Part shown: positions 52,867 through 61,600 of the stretch, piece after piece
Numbering within the stretch: the stretch's first letter is position 1
How the letters are laid out: every line of letters starts with the position of its first letter
NCBI GenBank assembly: GCA_016711435.1
Contig: JADJSY010000004.1
Span: 124,001 to 188,000, forward strand
Length of the DNA: 64,000 nucleotides
Source of the DNA: Lewinellaceae bacterium
Lineage (GTDB): Bacteria > Bacteroidota > Bacteroidia > Chitinophagales > Saprospiraceae
Direction: 5' to 3'
Translations under genes and position numbers: made by a program
The notes under the pieces: generated by a model
The model's database searches: none
What the model saw: only the letters and a program-made list of their open reading frames with translations
Told to the model about the DNA's origin: nothing

Positions 52867-53382
52867 ATGAGCAAAAAACTATTCTTTTTCTCCGCCCTGT
52901 TGTTCGGTATGACAGTCGCTTTGGTACCAGCCTGTAACGGCGACAAATGTCCTGAAACCTGTGGCTTCGGTATCTGCCTGGAAGACGGCGCTTGCGACTG
53001 CGACCCCGGTTACGAGTATGATACCGATGGCATTTGCAACGTATTGATACAATCAAAATTCGCAGGTATCTACACTGCATCTGAGAACTGCGTGACAGGT
53101 CCTTACCTGGTTGAAATCGTAACCAATGCAGATGTCACTAAAGTAGGTATTAAAAGTTTTTGGAAACTTTTCCAAAATCAGGTTATCGCTACAGTTGATG
53201 GTACTACGCTTACTATTGCTCGCCAAGAGCCCGATAACGACAATTTCTTTGTTGAAGGTTCAGGTACATTGAGCACCAATGCAAGTGGTAAAAAAGTTAT
53301 TTCACTGAATTACACTGTAAAGGACGAAGACCCTATGGATCCAAGCACAACTACCTGCGCGACTACCTACACCGAAAATTAA
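52867..53382 (+). CDS. Cysteine-rich (EGF-like) lipoprotein, function unknown
   Basis: The 171-residue protein has a lipoprotein signal (LVPACNG, cysteine at about 23). A short disulfide-rich stretch comes next (CPETCGFGICLEDGACDCDP and a last cysteine in DGICN), EGF-like in spacing. The beta-rich C-terminal domain of about 110 residues (FAGIYTASENCVTGPYLVEI) looks like lipocalin-type domains of Bacteroidota lipoproteins. A TACTTTTG box lies 57 bases upstream (52803-52810). The 278-base gap before it holds nothing else I can identify. Confidence 0.8.
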   Translation: MSKKLFFFSALLFGMTVALVPACNGDKCPETCGFGICLEDGACDCDPGYEYDTDGICNVLIQSKFAGIYTASENCVTGPYLVEIVTNADVTKVGIKSFWKLFQNQVIATVDGTTLTIARQEPDNDNFFVEGSGTLSTNASGKKVISLNYTVKDEDPMDPSTTTCATTYTEN

Positions 53383-53429
53383 TCGTCAATTGATTATCTG
53401 GTTCTATGCCAGTTAAAGACTTTGAATCC

Positions 53430-53466
53430 AAGCGGCACCCATATATACATATATGTGGATGCCGCT
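53430..53466 (+). terminator. Intrinsic terminator of the cysteine-rich lipoprotein gene
   Basis: AAGCGGCA paired with TGCCGCTT, extended by an AT-rich stem (CCATATAT with ATATGTGG), is followed by TTTTATTTTA. It lies 47 bases after the stop. Confidence 0.85.
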
Positions 53467-53644
53467 TTTTTATTTTATGTATTGTCAGTTTAATACAAAA
53501 CATAATATAAGTTAATGAGTAGAGGAGTAAAGGACTACTTTTGGTAAAACTATAAAGGAGTAACCAGAAAATCCTCAACTAACAGAGTATGGCACGGATG
53601 CTGAAAAGTGTGAAGAGTAAGCGCTTAGTTTAAATTTTCAATTT

Positions 53645-54976
53645 ATGAAAAATCAAAATTCGTTCATTTTATTGTTTTTGTTTATCGCAAATATTCAATT
53701 TACTCATGCTCAAACCGTACAAATATCTACTGGAAATCCGGGGATATGGACTGCCGCTTACACTGGTGGCCTAAATGCTCTCCCTTCTAATCCTGCCGGA
53801 CTCAACTTTAATCTTACAGTGCGGCCGTATGCGCTCCCTAATTGTTCTCAAAACATCAATATAAATCCTGCTCCTCAAATAAGAGTATCAGGATTGTGCG
53901 ACCCAGGTTTAGGTACCTATTATTATCGGACGACTTTCAACTTAGGTAACTTAAACGCTATATGTGCATCTGGCAGAATTCGAGCCGATGATGCATTCAG
54001 GGTATATATTAACGGTATTCAAATAGGAGGCAACCTTGCATTATCATGTAATAATGTCAATATGAGTCAGCTAAACGGCAATAACTGGCAGACCCCCTAT
54101 AATTTTACCGATCAAGACATAAGACCACTTCTCGTTACAGGTCAAAATACTTTGATTATTGAAACACCGAATTGTTCAACAATCTCATATGTTTCAGCAT
54201 TATTTAATTTTACAGCGTTTCCAAATAACTTTGCACCACTTCATTATTCAATTGCCCAGGGTGTTAACGGTTATACCACAAGCTTATGGGGAACTTCCAA
54301 TGCTCAAATGAGAATGATTGGATTTGGAGGAGCCGGATTCTGGACAGGCAATTGGACCGTCGAAAGTTCTGCGAATCAAAATGGCCCTTGGGCACCTTTC
54401 GCCAGCACAACAGAAACTAGTTCCACACAATCTGCTCCATGGGTACCTGCTCAATTTAGCTACGGAACCTACTATAGGGTAACATATACTATAACTACTA
54501 CTTGTGGGCCAACAGTGACATATACTGCGATTATTTTTATCACATGTCAAGGCTGCCGCCTAATGCCTCAAGGAGGAGTAGACGGTGACGGTCTTACCTC
54601 AATATCTGATTCCAAAGACAACGGCATCTATGCAAGTTATGAAGAACTGTTTCCCAGAGACGAATTTCTGAACCCTCCTACTTCGGCAGATAGTTCGAAA
54701 ATATCGAACGTCCTCCTGCAAGATGTGATTCAAAAAGTTTTTGTTGATTACACTTCTCATACATTAATAACAACTTTACAAGAAGAAATGAGTCCTGAAG
54801 AAACTTCTTTGGAGGTTTATTCCATAGTAGGAAAATTGATGTGGATGGGAAAAATTCAAGATAATATATCTGCAATAAGTGTTTCAGATTGGCCAAATGG
54901 CATCTATGTAATACACGTTCGGCGGGATAAACAACAAATAAGAGGAAGTAAAAAGGTCGCGATATTGCGTCAATAA
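53645..54976 (+). CDS. T9SS secreted protein in an A+T-rich block
   Basis: The 443-residue protein has a signal peptide (ending FTHAQ). A beta-rich carbohydrate-binding-like domain (about 20-185: YYYRTTFNLGNLNAICASG, ADDAFRVYINGIQIGG, GQNTLIIETPNC) is followed by an Ig-like region. The T9SS type A tail is LEVYSIVGKLMWMGKI, then WPNGIYVIHVRRDKQ. Its DNA is visibly richer in A+T than its neighbours and uses AT-ending codons, which suggests later acquisition. A TACTTTTG box is at 53536-53543. Confidence 0.85.
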   Translation: MKNQNSFILLFLFIANIQFTHAQTVQISTGNPGIWTAAYTGGLNALPSNPAGLNFNLTVRPYALPNCSQNININPAPQIRVSGLCDPGLGTYYYRTTFNLGNLNAICASGRIRADDAFRVYINGIQIGGNLALSCNNVNMSQLNGNNWQTPYNFTDQDIRPLLVTGQNTLIIETPNCSTISYVSALFNFTAFPNNFAPLHYSIAQGVNGYTTSLWGTSNAQMRMIGFGGAGFWTGNWTVESSANQNGPWAPFASTTETSSTQSAPWVPAQFSYGTYYRVTYTITTTCGPTVTYTAIIFITCQGCRLMPQGGVDGDGLTSISDSKDNGIYASYEELFPRDEFLNPPTSADSSKISNVLLQDVIQKVFVDYTSHTLITTLQEEMSPEETSLEVYSIVGKLMWMGKIQDNISAISVSDWPNGIYVIHVRRDKQQIRGSKKVAILRQ

Positions 54977-54998
54977 ATTATTAAACTGTACCTGATAG

Positions 54999-55034
54999 AA
55001 AAAGGCTCGTATCAATTGATACGAGCCTTTTTTA
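54999..55034. terminator. Perfect palindromic bidirectional terminator
   Basis: AAAAAGGCTCGTATCAA followed directly by its exact complement gives a 34-bp perfect palindrome, with A- and T-tracts on the two sides. It stands between the convergent genes ending at 54976 and 55054. Confidence 0.93.
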
Positions 55035-55053
55035 CCATTGTCTCAATTAAAAA

Positions 55054-55494
55054 TTACTTACCGCCGCCACCTTGCGCCTCTTTCATTTGCTGCTTTTTAC
55101 TTTTCGTATTGGGCGCTTGTTGCATTTGATCTTTCTTCGCATCAGTATTTGGCGCTTCCTTTATTTGATCTTTTTTCTCGTTTACTGGAATTTTAGCCGG
55201 TGGTAATTTGGTAGCGCCACCTTTCGTGGTTTTCTTCGGCTTCACGCCAGATTTGGCAGCAGCTTCTGCTTCTGCAGCGCGGGCAGCAAGTACTGCGCCA
55301 TATCGCGTCTGTGCTTCTGCATCTCCGCGGGCATCGCAGGCAGCAGTCATTTCAGTGCGGTAGTCGTTGGGTTTGGAAGTCACCATTTGAGCAATTTCTG
55401 CTTTTTGTTGTTCCCGGGTTTTGGCGTCGAAAGCCGTCAGGGAAACGAAACCGACTACAGCAGCGAAGCCGGCAAGGATCAATTTCTTATTCAT
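55054..55494 (-). CDS. Small exported protein with C-terminal K/Q/P repeats, function unknown
   Basis: The 146-residue protein has an N-terminal signal or membrane segment (LILAGFAAVVGFVSLTAF), a helical part (about 25-80), and a tail with a 12-13-residue repeat (KKDQIKEAPNTD, KKDQMQQAPNTK, KKQQMKEAQ) and a GGGGK end. The helical part resembles the small lipoprotein encoded upstream at 55801 (shared AEI, then CDA and a TR-VL pattern), so the two look like paralogues. They lie 53 bases apart on one strand. Confidence 0.75.
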   Translation of the reverse strand: MNKKLILAGFAAVVGFVSLTAFDAKTREQQKAEIAQMVTSKPNDYRTEMTAACDARGDAEAQTRYGAVLAARAAEAEAAAKSGVKPKKTTKGGATKLPPAKIPVNEKKDQIKEAPNTDAKKDQMQQAPNTKSKKQQMKEAQGGGGK

Positions 55495-55546
55495 AGGTAA
55501 TAATTTGTTTGAGTGTTATCAGATAAAAAATGAGGAACCGTTGCAA

Positions 55547-55801
55547 TTACTTGCTTAAAACAGGTTCCGCAGCTGCTTCCTGGGCAGCCTGATCGAGCAT
55601 AAGTACTTTCTCGGTTACACGTGTTTCGAATTCAGCATCGCATTTTGAGTTTACGTCAGCTTCTACAGCCGCTTTACCAGCTTCAAAACCGGCAGTGATT
55701 TCGGCTTGTACTTGTTCCGGTGTGAGTAGTTTTTCGCCGCAGGATGCCATAGAAAGCGCGAGTACGGCTCCGGCAAGAATTCCCAAAACAGTTTTTTTCA
55801 T
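55547..55801 (-). CDS. Small lipoprotein, function unknown
   Basis: The 84-residue protein has a lipobox (LSMASCGEK) and an acidic helical body with one cysteine (NSKCDAEFETRVTEKVLMLD). It aligns with the N-terminal half of the next gene downstream. A TACTTTTG box lies 39 bases upstream (55847-55840). No known family. Confidence 0.75.
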   Translation of the reverse strand: MKKTVLGILAGAVLALSMASCGEKLLTPEQVQAEITAGFEAGKAAVEADVNSKCDAEFETRVTEKVLMLDQAAQEAAAEPVLSK

Positions 55802-56074
55802 GTCAAAAAATCGTTTGTGATTGGTTAAAAAAATTTGCGCAAAAGTAGTGGTTCCCTGGAATGCTACCTGTTTAAAGACAGATATATTTTTAATGGAAAC
55901 ACAGCTATTTCATTGTTAGTTGTGAATGGAAAAAAAATTGACTCCATAACGGTATTTCGGCTGAATCATTGTAGCCGGAAGTTCCATTACAAGGATGCTG
56001 TTATATACACTATTACACAAAACGGATTTTATTTTTCGTCACAGTGTGAGGAAGGTAGCACGGCCTTCAGGCCT

Positions 56075-56120
56075 TCAAAAAGGTTGATGAGGAATGAGGA
56101 TTGAGGGATGAGGATTGCTA
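56075..56120. repeat. Heptad repeat remnant, family G (ATGAGG)
   Basis: GATGAGG, AATGAGG, ATTGAGG, GATGAGG, ATTGC. One arm only. The 452-base gap 55802-56253 contains this array, a -7 box, a terminator and a family C array; a frame at 55835-56104 is not convincing. Confidence 0.6.
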
Positions 56121-56127
56121 GCGAAAA

Positions 56128-56162
56128 ATCCCGAATTTTTCCACACAGGAAAAATTCGGGAT
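56128..56162 (-). terminator. Intrinsic terminator of sppA
   Basis: On the minus strand a perfect 15-bp stem (ATCCCGAATTTTTCC with GGAAAAATTCGGGAT, five-base loop) is followed by TTTTCGC. It stands 90 bases after the sppA stop. Confidence 0.85.
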
Positions 56163-56188
56163 ATCGCCTATTTTGAATAGTTTGGATT

Positions 56189-56253
56189 AAACTCTTTGCA
56201 AATGCTTGATTATCAACACTGATAACCGATAACGAATAACAGATAACCTACTT
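56189..56253. repeat. Heptad repeat array, family C, with tail element (copy 4 of tail)
   Basis: Reverse orientation: TTTGCAAATGCTTGATTATC leads into AACACTGATAACC, GATAACG, AATAACA, GATAACC and ends a few bases from the sppA stop. Confidence 0.75.
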
Positions 56254-57369
56254 TCAATTGAACATCAACTCATAAGGCAGGCGTGCCTGTATACCTTTAT
56301 TGCGTTGCATATCCTTGAGGTGTTTGTACATCGGGTACATTTCTCCCAGTTCGGAGCGGATAATCATGGCTTTTACACCTTCATCGCTGTCTTTATTTTG
56401 TGTGAGCTTGTCGATCAGTTGCTCGATACCCGTCATGGTGCGCGGGAATTCGGTCGTGCGGTATTTATCGATCCCGGCCAGTTTGGCTGCGGCCGTCAGC
56501 GCGCGATCCATACCGCCAATACCATCCACCAATCCGATTTCCACGGCTTTTTGCCCCGGCCAGACGCGGCCCTGCGCAATTTCATTCACCTGGTCACGGG
56601 TTTTGTTTCTGCCGGTCGCCACTTTTTGTAAAAAATCCTCGTAGGTGCGGTCCACTTGTTCCTGGATCATACGGTCTTCTTCCGGAGAAAACTGGATAAA
56701 CGGCGTGCCGAAAGCCGAATGTTTGCCGGTCAGCACCGTATCGAAGGTAATGCCCAGTTTTTCTTTCATGGTTTGATCGAGCATTGGAATAGTACCGAAT
56801 ACCCCGATGGAACCTGTGATAGTGTTGGGTTCTGCAAAAATACTATCGGCGTGACAGGCAATATAATAACCACCCGATGCAGCCAAATCGCCCATACTGA
56901 CAACGACCGGTTTGCCGGCTTCCTTACAAAGCAGGATTTCCCGGTAGATATTTTCACTTGCCAGTACACTTCCTCCCGGCGAGTTGATGCGCAACACGAT
57001 GGCTTTTACATTGTTATCCTGCCGGATTTTGCGCAAGAGTTTGACATATTTTCCATCATAAATATCGCCTGCTTCACCGTTTTCCCCGTCGAGGAGGGTA
57101 CCTTCAGCGTACACTACCGCAATTTTGTCTTTGGTACTCAGGTCAATTTTCCGACCCCTTGCCTTGGAGTAATCCTCTATGCTGACACGGTACAGTTTTT
57201 CTTTCCGGTCCAGGCCTATTTTGTTTTTCATTAGCGTGAAAGCCTCGTCTTCATAGGCAATCCGGTCGACCAAGCGCGCTTTCAGGGCTAAATCAGCGCC
57301 GCGGCCTTCAAAATTATCTGCAATGCGACGCAGTTCCGTTTTCGGGTATATTGCGGCTTGCAGCCACAT
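56254..57369 (-). CDS. sppA: Signal peptide peptidase SppA, C-terminal part (after a frame change)
   Basis: The valid part starts at about 57345 (KTELRRIADNFEGRG) and contains the second peptidase repeat with the catalytic serine in GDLAASGGYYIAC, followed by ITGSIGVFGTIPML. The end matches SppA (ARLPYELMFN). Joined to the N-terminal frame by removing one C from CCC (plus-strand GGG at 57344-57346) it gives about 596 residues, normal for the 67K type. The methionine at 57369 is an artefact of the frame. Confidence 0.92.
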   Translation of the reverse strand: MWLQAAIYPKTELRRIADNFEGRGADLALKARLVDRIAYEDEAFTLMKNKIGLDRKEKLYRVSIEDYSKARGRKIDLSTKDKIAVVYAEGTLLDGENGEAGDIYDGKYVKLLRKIRQDNNVKAIVLRINSPGGSVLASENIYREILLCKEAGKPVVVSMGDLAASGGYYIACHADSIFAEPNTITGSIGVFGTIPMLDQTMKEKLGITFDTVLTGKHSAFGTPFIQFSPEEDRMIQEQVDRTYEDFLQKVATGRNKTRDQVNEIAQGRVWPGQKAVEIGLVDGIGGMDRALTAAAKLAGIDKYRTTEFPRTMTGIEQLIDKLTQNKDSDEGVKAMIIRSELGEMYPMYKHLKDMQRNKGIQARLPYELMFN

Positions 57370-58045
57370 CGCGCATCATAATATTGTTGAGCGCAGTGAG
57401 GTATTCGCGCACCTGCAGGCGGTTTTCAGGACTCATTTTGTCCATGCGCAGGGGTTCCGTGGCACTTTTGAATTTACCTGCGTAAAAGATTTTCATCTGG
57501 ATATCCAATTTGTCCAGCAGCCCCTTATAGTAGGCGATAGTAGAAGAAAGCCCTCTGAAATCCACCCCGCCGACAGGGTTTATCAATATGCTGTCGGACA
57601 CGGAAGCCAGGTAATAGGCATTTTGCGTGTAATAATTGGCGTAGGAAACAATGAATTTGCCCGAAGTTTTAAAATCAAGCAATGCGGCGCGCAATACGGA
57701 GGAAGTTGCTTTACCCGCTGCTACAAATGAGGCATTGATATAAATACCCTTGATGTCCGGGTCTTCTTTGGCTTTACGGATAGCCTGCACCATATCGGAA
57801 AGACCCAACACATCATTCTGCTCAAGGTCAAAAGGATCCAGGGGCAGGTTGTTGGTTTTTTCAGGCACCATCATGGAAGGAAATTTCAGTTCGAGGACTG
57901 AATTAGGTTTTATGGCTGCAACCGGTTTTTCAGAAGCCCGGCTGGCAAATCCGGCAAGTGTACTGAATCCGATAAAGAGAAGCAGGATCAATGCCAGGGC
58001 AGTACCGAGGCAGGAAGCAAACATGAACTTAAAAAATTGACTCAT
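57314..58045 (-). CDS. sppA: Signal peptide peptidase SppA, N-terminal part (before a frame change)
   Basis: It begins with a membrane helix (LGTALALILLLFIGFSTLAGF) and the first peptidase repeat (DIKGIYINASFVAAGKATSS, YYLASVSDSILINPVGG). The catalytic lysine is expected in AGKFKSATEPL. After AASRNIP the frame runs on for about ten wrong residues to a stop at 57314. SppA cleaves leftover signal peptides in the inner membrane. Confidence 0.92.
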   Translation of the reverse strand: MSQFFKFMFASCLGTALALILLLFIGFSTLAGFASRASEKPVAAIKPNSVLELKFPSMMVPEKTNNLPLDPFDLEQNDVLGLSDMVQAIRKAKEDPDIKGIYINASFVAAGKATSSVLRAALLDFKTSGKFIVSYANYYTQNAYYLASVSDSILINPVGGVDFRGLSSTIAYYKGLLDKLDIQMKIFYAGKFKSATEPLRMDKMSPENRLQVREYLTALNNIMMRDVAASRNIPENGTASHCR

Positions 58046-58194
58046 GGTGTTAAAATTTACTGGCTATGGAGGATGAATGGTGTGCTTACTCAGATTTTAA
58101 ATAACTGGCAAATGAAACACAGACCGGAGCCAACTGATCTTAAAATTAGATTAAAGGCCGGTTTTGGGGGATGTGTGCTGCTTAATCCGGCCTC

Positions 58195-58350
58195 TTTTGA
58201 AAGTTGGATGGTTTGAGTGGTTGGATGGTTTGATGGTTTGAAGGGTTTGATGGTTGGATAGTTTGAAAGGTTTGATGGTTGGAAGTGGTAACCATTGGCT
58301 TTAAGTTACCACATCAAACCATCAAACCTTTCAAACCATCCAACCTGACT
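58195..58350. repeat. Repeat element, family E (GGTTTGAT)
   Basis: GGTTGGAT, GGTTTGAT, GGTTTGAAG, GGTTTGAT, GGTTGGAT, AGTTTGAAA, GGTTTGAT, GGTTGGAAG are followed by the core GTGGTAACCATTGGCTTTAA, then GTTACCAC and the complementary ATCAAACC, ATCAAACC, TTTCAAACC, ATCCAACC. Core and arms both pair. The rest of the gap 58046-58611 shows no gene; a TACTTTTC box at 58479 is one base off consensus. Confidence 0.9.
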
Positions 58351-58611
58351 ATACCTCTGATTCAAAATGTGTAAGCATCGTTTTTGAAGTTGGATGTGTC
58401 TGTCATCAGGGCAATAACTTTAACAGGCACAAAATAAATTACTGATAAAAAATGTGGTTTCACATCCAAAGAAAGCACTACTTTTCGGCGTACAAATTTT
58501 TAATTTAATAATCCGCTCTCCGGCCAAACCTTACTGAACTTTCAGTTTCCCCTGAAATATCTCTAATCTCCTGAAAAAGTAATCAGGGTATTAACCAATC
58601 ACTTCCACCGG

Positions 58612-61600
58612 ATGAACATTAAAAGCTACTTTTCTTACCAGTTGCTGCTTGCGGCCTTCCTTGTTGCGGCCTTTTCTAATCTGACTCAAGCACAAGTTTT
58701 ACAAGTAAGCGGCGCTAATACGCCCCCTTTTACTCCGCAGAACCTGATCTCCAATATTTTTCTGGGAGAAGGTGTGACGGTGACCAATATCTCTTACAAC
58801 GGGACAAATTCCGCAGTTGGTTATTTTACCGGCGGTACGCAGGCTGTAGGTATTGAACGCGGCATTGTGATGACCACCGGCGTGGCAACAACCAATGGTA
58901 CGGCCCTTGGAAGCGACGAACAGGGAGTTGACTTTTCCTCACACGATAATGCTAGCACGGCGACCGATGCCAGTCTGGCCGCACTGGCAACGGCGGGTTT
59001 GAACGATGTGGCCATCTATTCCATTACGTTTATTCCAACTGCCGATACGCTGCGTTTCCGCTACTGTTTCGGTTCGGAAGAATACCCGGAATTTGCTTGC
59101 AGTTCCTTTAACGACGTTTTCGGATTCTTCATCAGCGGCCCCAATCCCGCCGGCGGCAATTATAATAACCTCAATATTGCAAAAGTGCCGGGAACCGGTC
59201 TGGCCGTGGCCATCAATAATGTCCACCCGGCCAACCCCATTTACAATTGCGCCGCACTGAATGTTCAGTACTACAATAATAACAACGGCTCCCAACTTCA
59301 GCCTGTTTATGACGGGTTTACCGATGTTTTTACTGCAGAAGCCGTTGTAACACCTTGTCAGCAATACACCATCAAATTAGCCATCGCCGATGTAAGCGAC
59401 GGCATTTATGATTCGGGAGTCTTCCTGGAAGCCAAAAGTTTTGGTACCGGTTCGTTGCAGGTGGAACTGTCTACCCGGAGCCTGGATGGCACCGTTACCG
59501 AAGGATGTACGGATGGTATGCTTACTTTCAAATTACCTACTCCAACACAGTCTGCATTCCCGATAGATTACAATGTATGGGGTACCGCGACAAATGGTAC
59601 AGATTACCAGTTGATCCCGCCGGGACTCAGCATTCCGGCAGGCCAAACGACGATTGATATTCCCATCATCGCTTTGGAGGATAACATGGGCGATACTGGC
59701 GAATATATTGCCGTCGACGTACGACGCGATCCATGTACACGGGATACCATTTATATTTACCTGCGGGATAATGCCCTGATAGCGCCTTCTTTAAGGGCCG
59801 ATACTACCATTTGTTCCGGTTCACAGGCGCTGGATCTGAATGGAACCTTACCGGTTCCGCTGCCCGCTCCGCCATCATTTTCTAACAATCAGGTTTATAA
59901 TATTTCCCCAACCAACACGCCAGTCTTATCATCTGTCACTGTGTTTGGGGTGCAACCTATATTACTGGATTCCGGTGTTATTCGCTCCGTCTGCCTGAAT
60001 GCGGTTCACCCCTTTGTGGATGACCTCGATATTTTTCTGTTGTCTCCCGGCGGGCAATTTCTGGAACTCACCACCGACAACGGCGCCGACGGAGATAATT
60101 ATACAAACACCTGTTTTACGCCAACGGCAACAACGGTTGTCAGTTCTCCTGGTCCATTTGCACCTGCGGCCGCAGCGCCATTTACCAACAACTGGCTGCC
60201 GGAAGGCCCCTGGAGCGACCTTTGGGGCAACCCCACGAACGGAAACTGGAGATTACAGGTAATAGATGACGCCAATGGTTTCACCGGAACCCTGCAAAAC
60301 TGGACGATTACATTTGAACCATCCTATAAAATTGATTACCAGTGGGCGCCTTCTGCCGGACTCAACTGCCCTACCTGCCCCATTGCAATGGCAACCCCCA
60401 CACAAACAACGACTTATACTCTTGTTGCTACTGACTCTTACGGCTGTAGCGTCACGGATACCGTAACGGTTGAAGTGATACCCGCCTTGCCTGCTCCGGT
60501 AGTGACCTGTGCCGGTTCGAGCAGCAACAGTATTTCATTTGGCTGGACGGCTGTATCTGGCGCCGTCGATTATGAAGTAAATGTCAACGGGACCGGCTGG
60601 GGAGCAGCCAGCGGTGTGATGGAGCATCAGGTGAGTGGCTTGGTGCCCAGTTCGAGTGTCACCATTGAAGTACGGGGTATCGGCGCATTCAGCAACTGTT
60701 CGGCCAATATAGGCACCGCTACTTGTGTCAATTGTGAGTCGCCCACCAATACATTAACTATTAACGGGGTAGATTGCCCCGGCCAAACCGACGGTTCCAT
60801 TGTTGTAACGCCCGATGGGGTCAATCCGCCTTATACGTTTGAATTGGGTGCGCAAAGCAATACCAGCGGTAGTTTTTCATCGCTGGCTGCCGGCAACTAC
60901 TTGATTGTAGTTACTGATAATTCGAATTGTTCCGCTTCCCTGAATGTCACGGTTCCTGGACCGCCCGCACTTACCAACACCATAAGCATACAGCAGCAGG
61001 TGTCTTGTTTTGGCGGCAACAACGCCGTGCTCCAGGCTACTGCGGCCGGAGGAACCGGCAACCTCACTTACCTGTGGAGCGATCCCGCTGCGCAAAACAC
61101 AGCAACAGCCTCCAACCTCAGCGCAGGCGCCTATACGGTAACCGTCACAGATGCCAATGGCTGCAGCTCCACAGCGTCTGCCTCCTTAACGCAACCGACC
61201 GACCTCAGCCTCAACGCGATTCCTTCGGCCGCTACTTGTTTCAATGTGCCGAATGGGTCTATCGGGGCGGTTGGCAATGGGGGAACTGCACCATACACCT
61301 ATCAATGGAGCAATAGTGTTGCTACTCAGTTGAATAGCAACGTTTTATCTGGAAATTATACGGTTACGATCACGGATGCAAGCGGATGTACCGAAACTGC
61401 TGCCGCTTTTGTTTCACAACCCGCACAACTGACTGCCAACACACTGACAACACCAACCAACTGTTTTGGAAACAGTGATGGTTCGGCTACTGCAACAGCT
61501 ACCGGAGGCACTGCGCCCTATAATTATAAATGGAGCGATCCCCTCCAGCAGACTTTACAAACTGCCGTCAACCTGAACGCACAGATTTATACGGTAACGA

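Noticed and set aside
55835..56104. 89-codon frame (TTG start) upstream of the terminator
   Set aside because: It starts in a promoter box, ends in a heptad array and shows no domain or conserved pattern.
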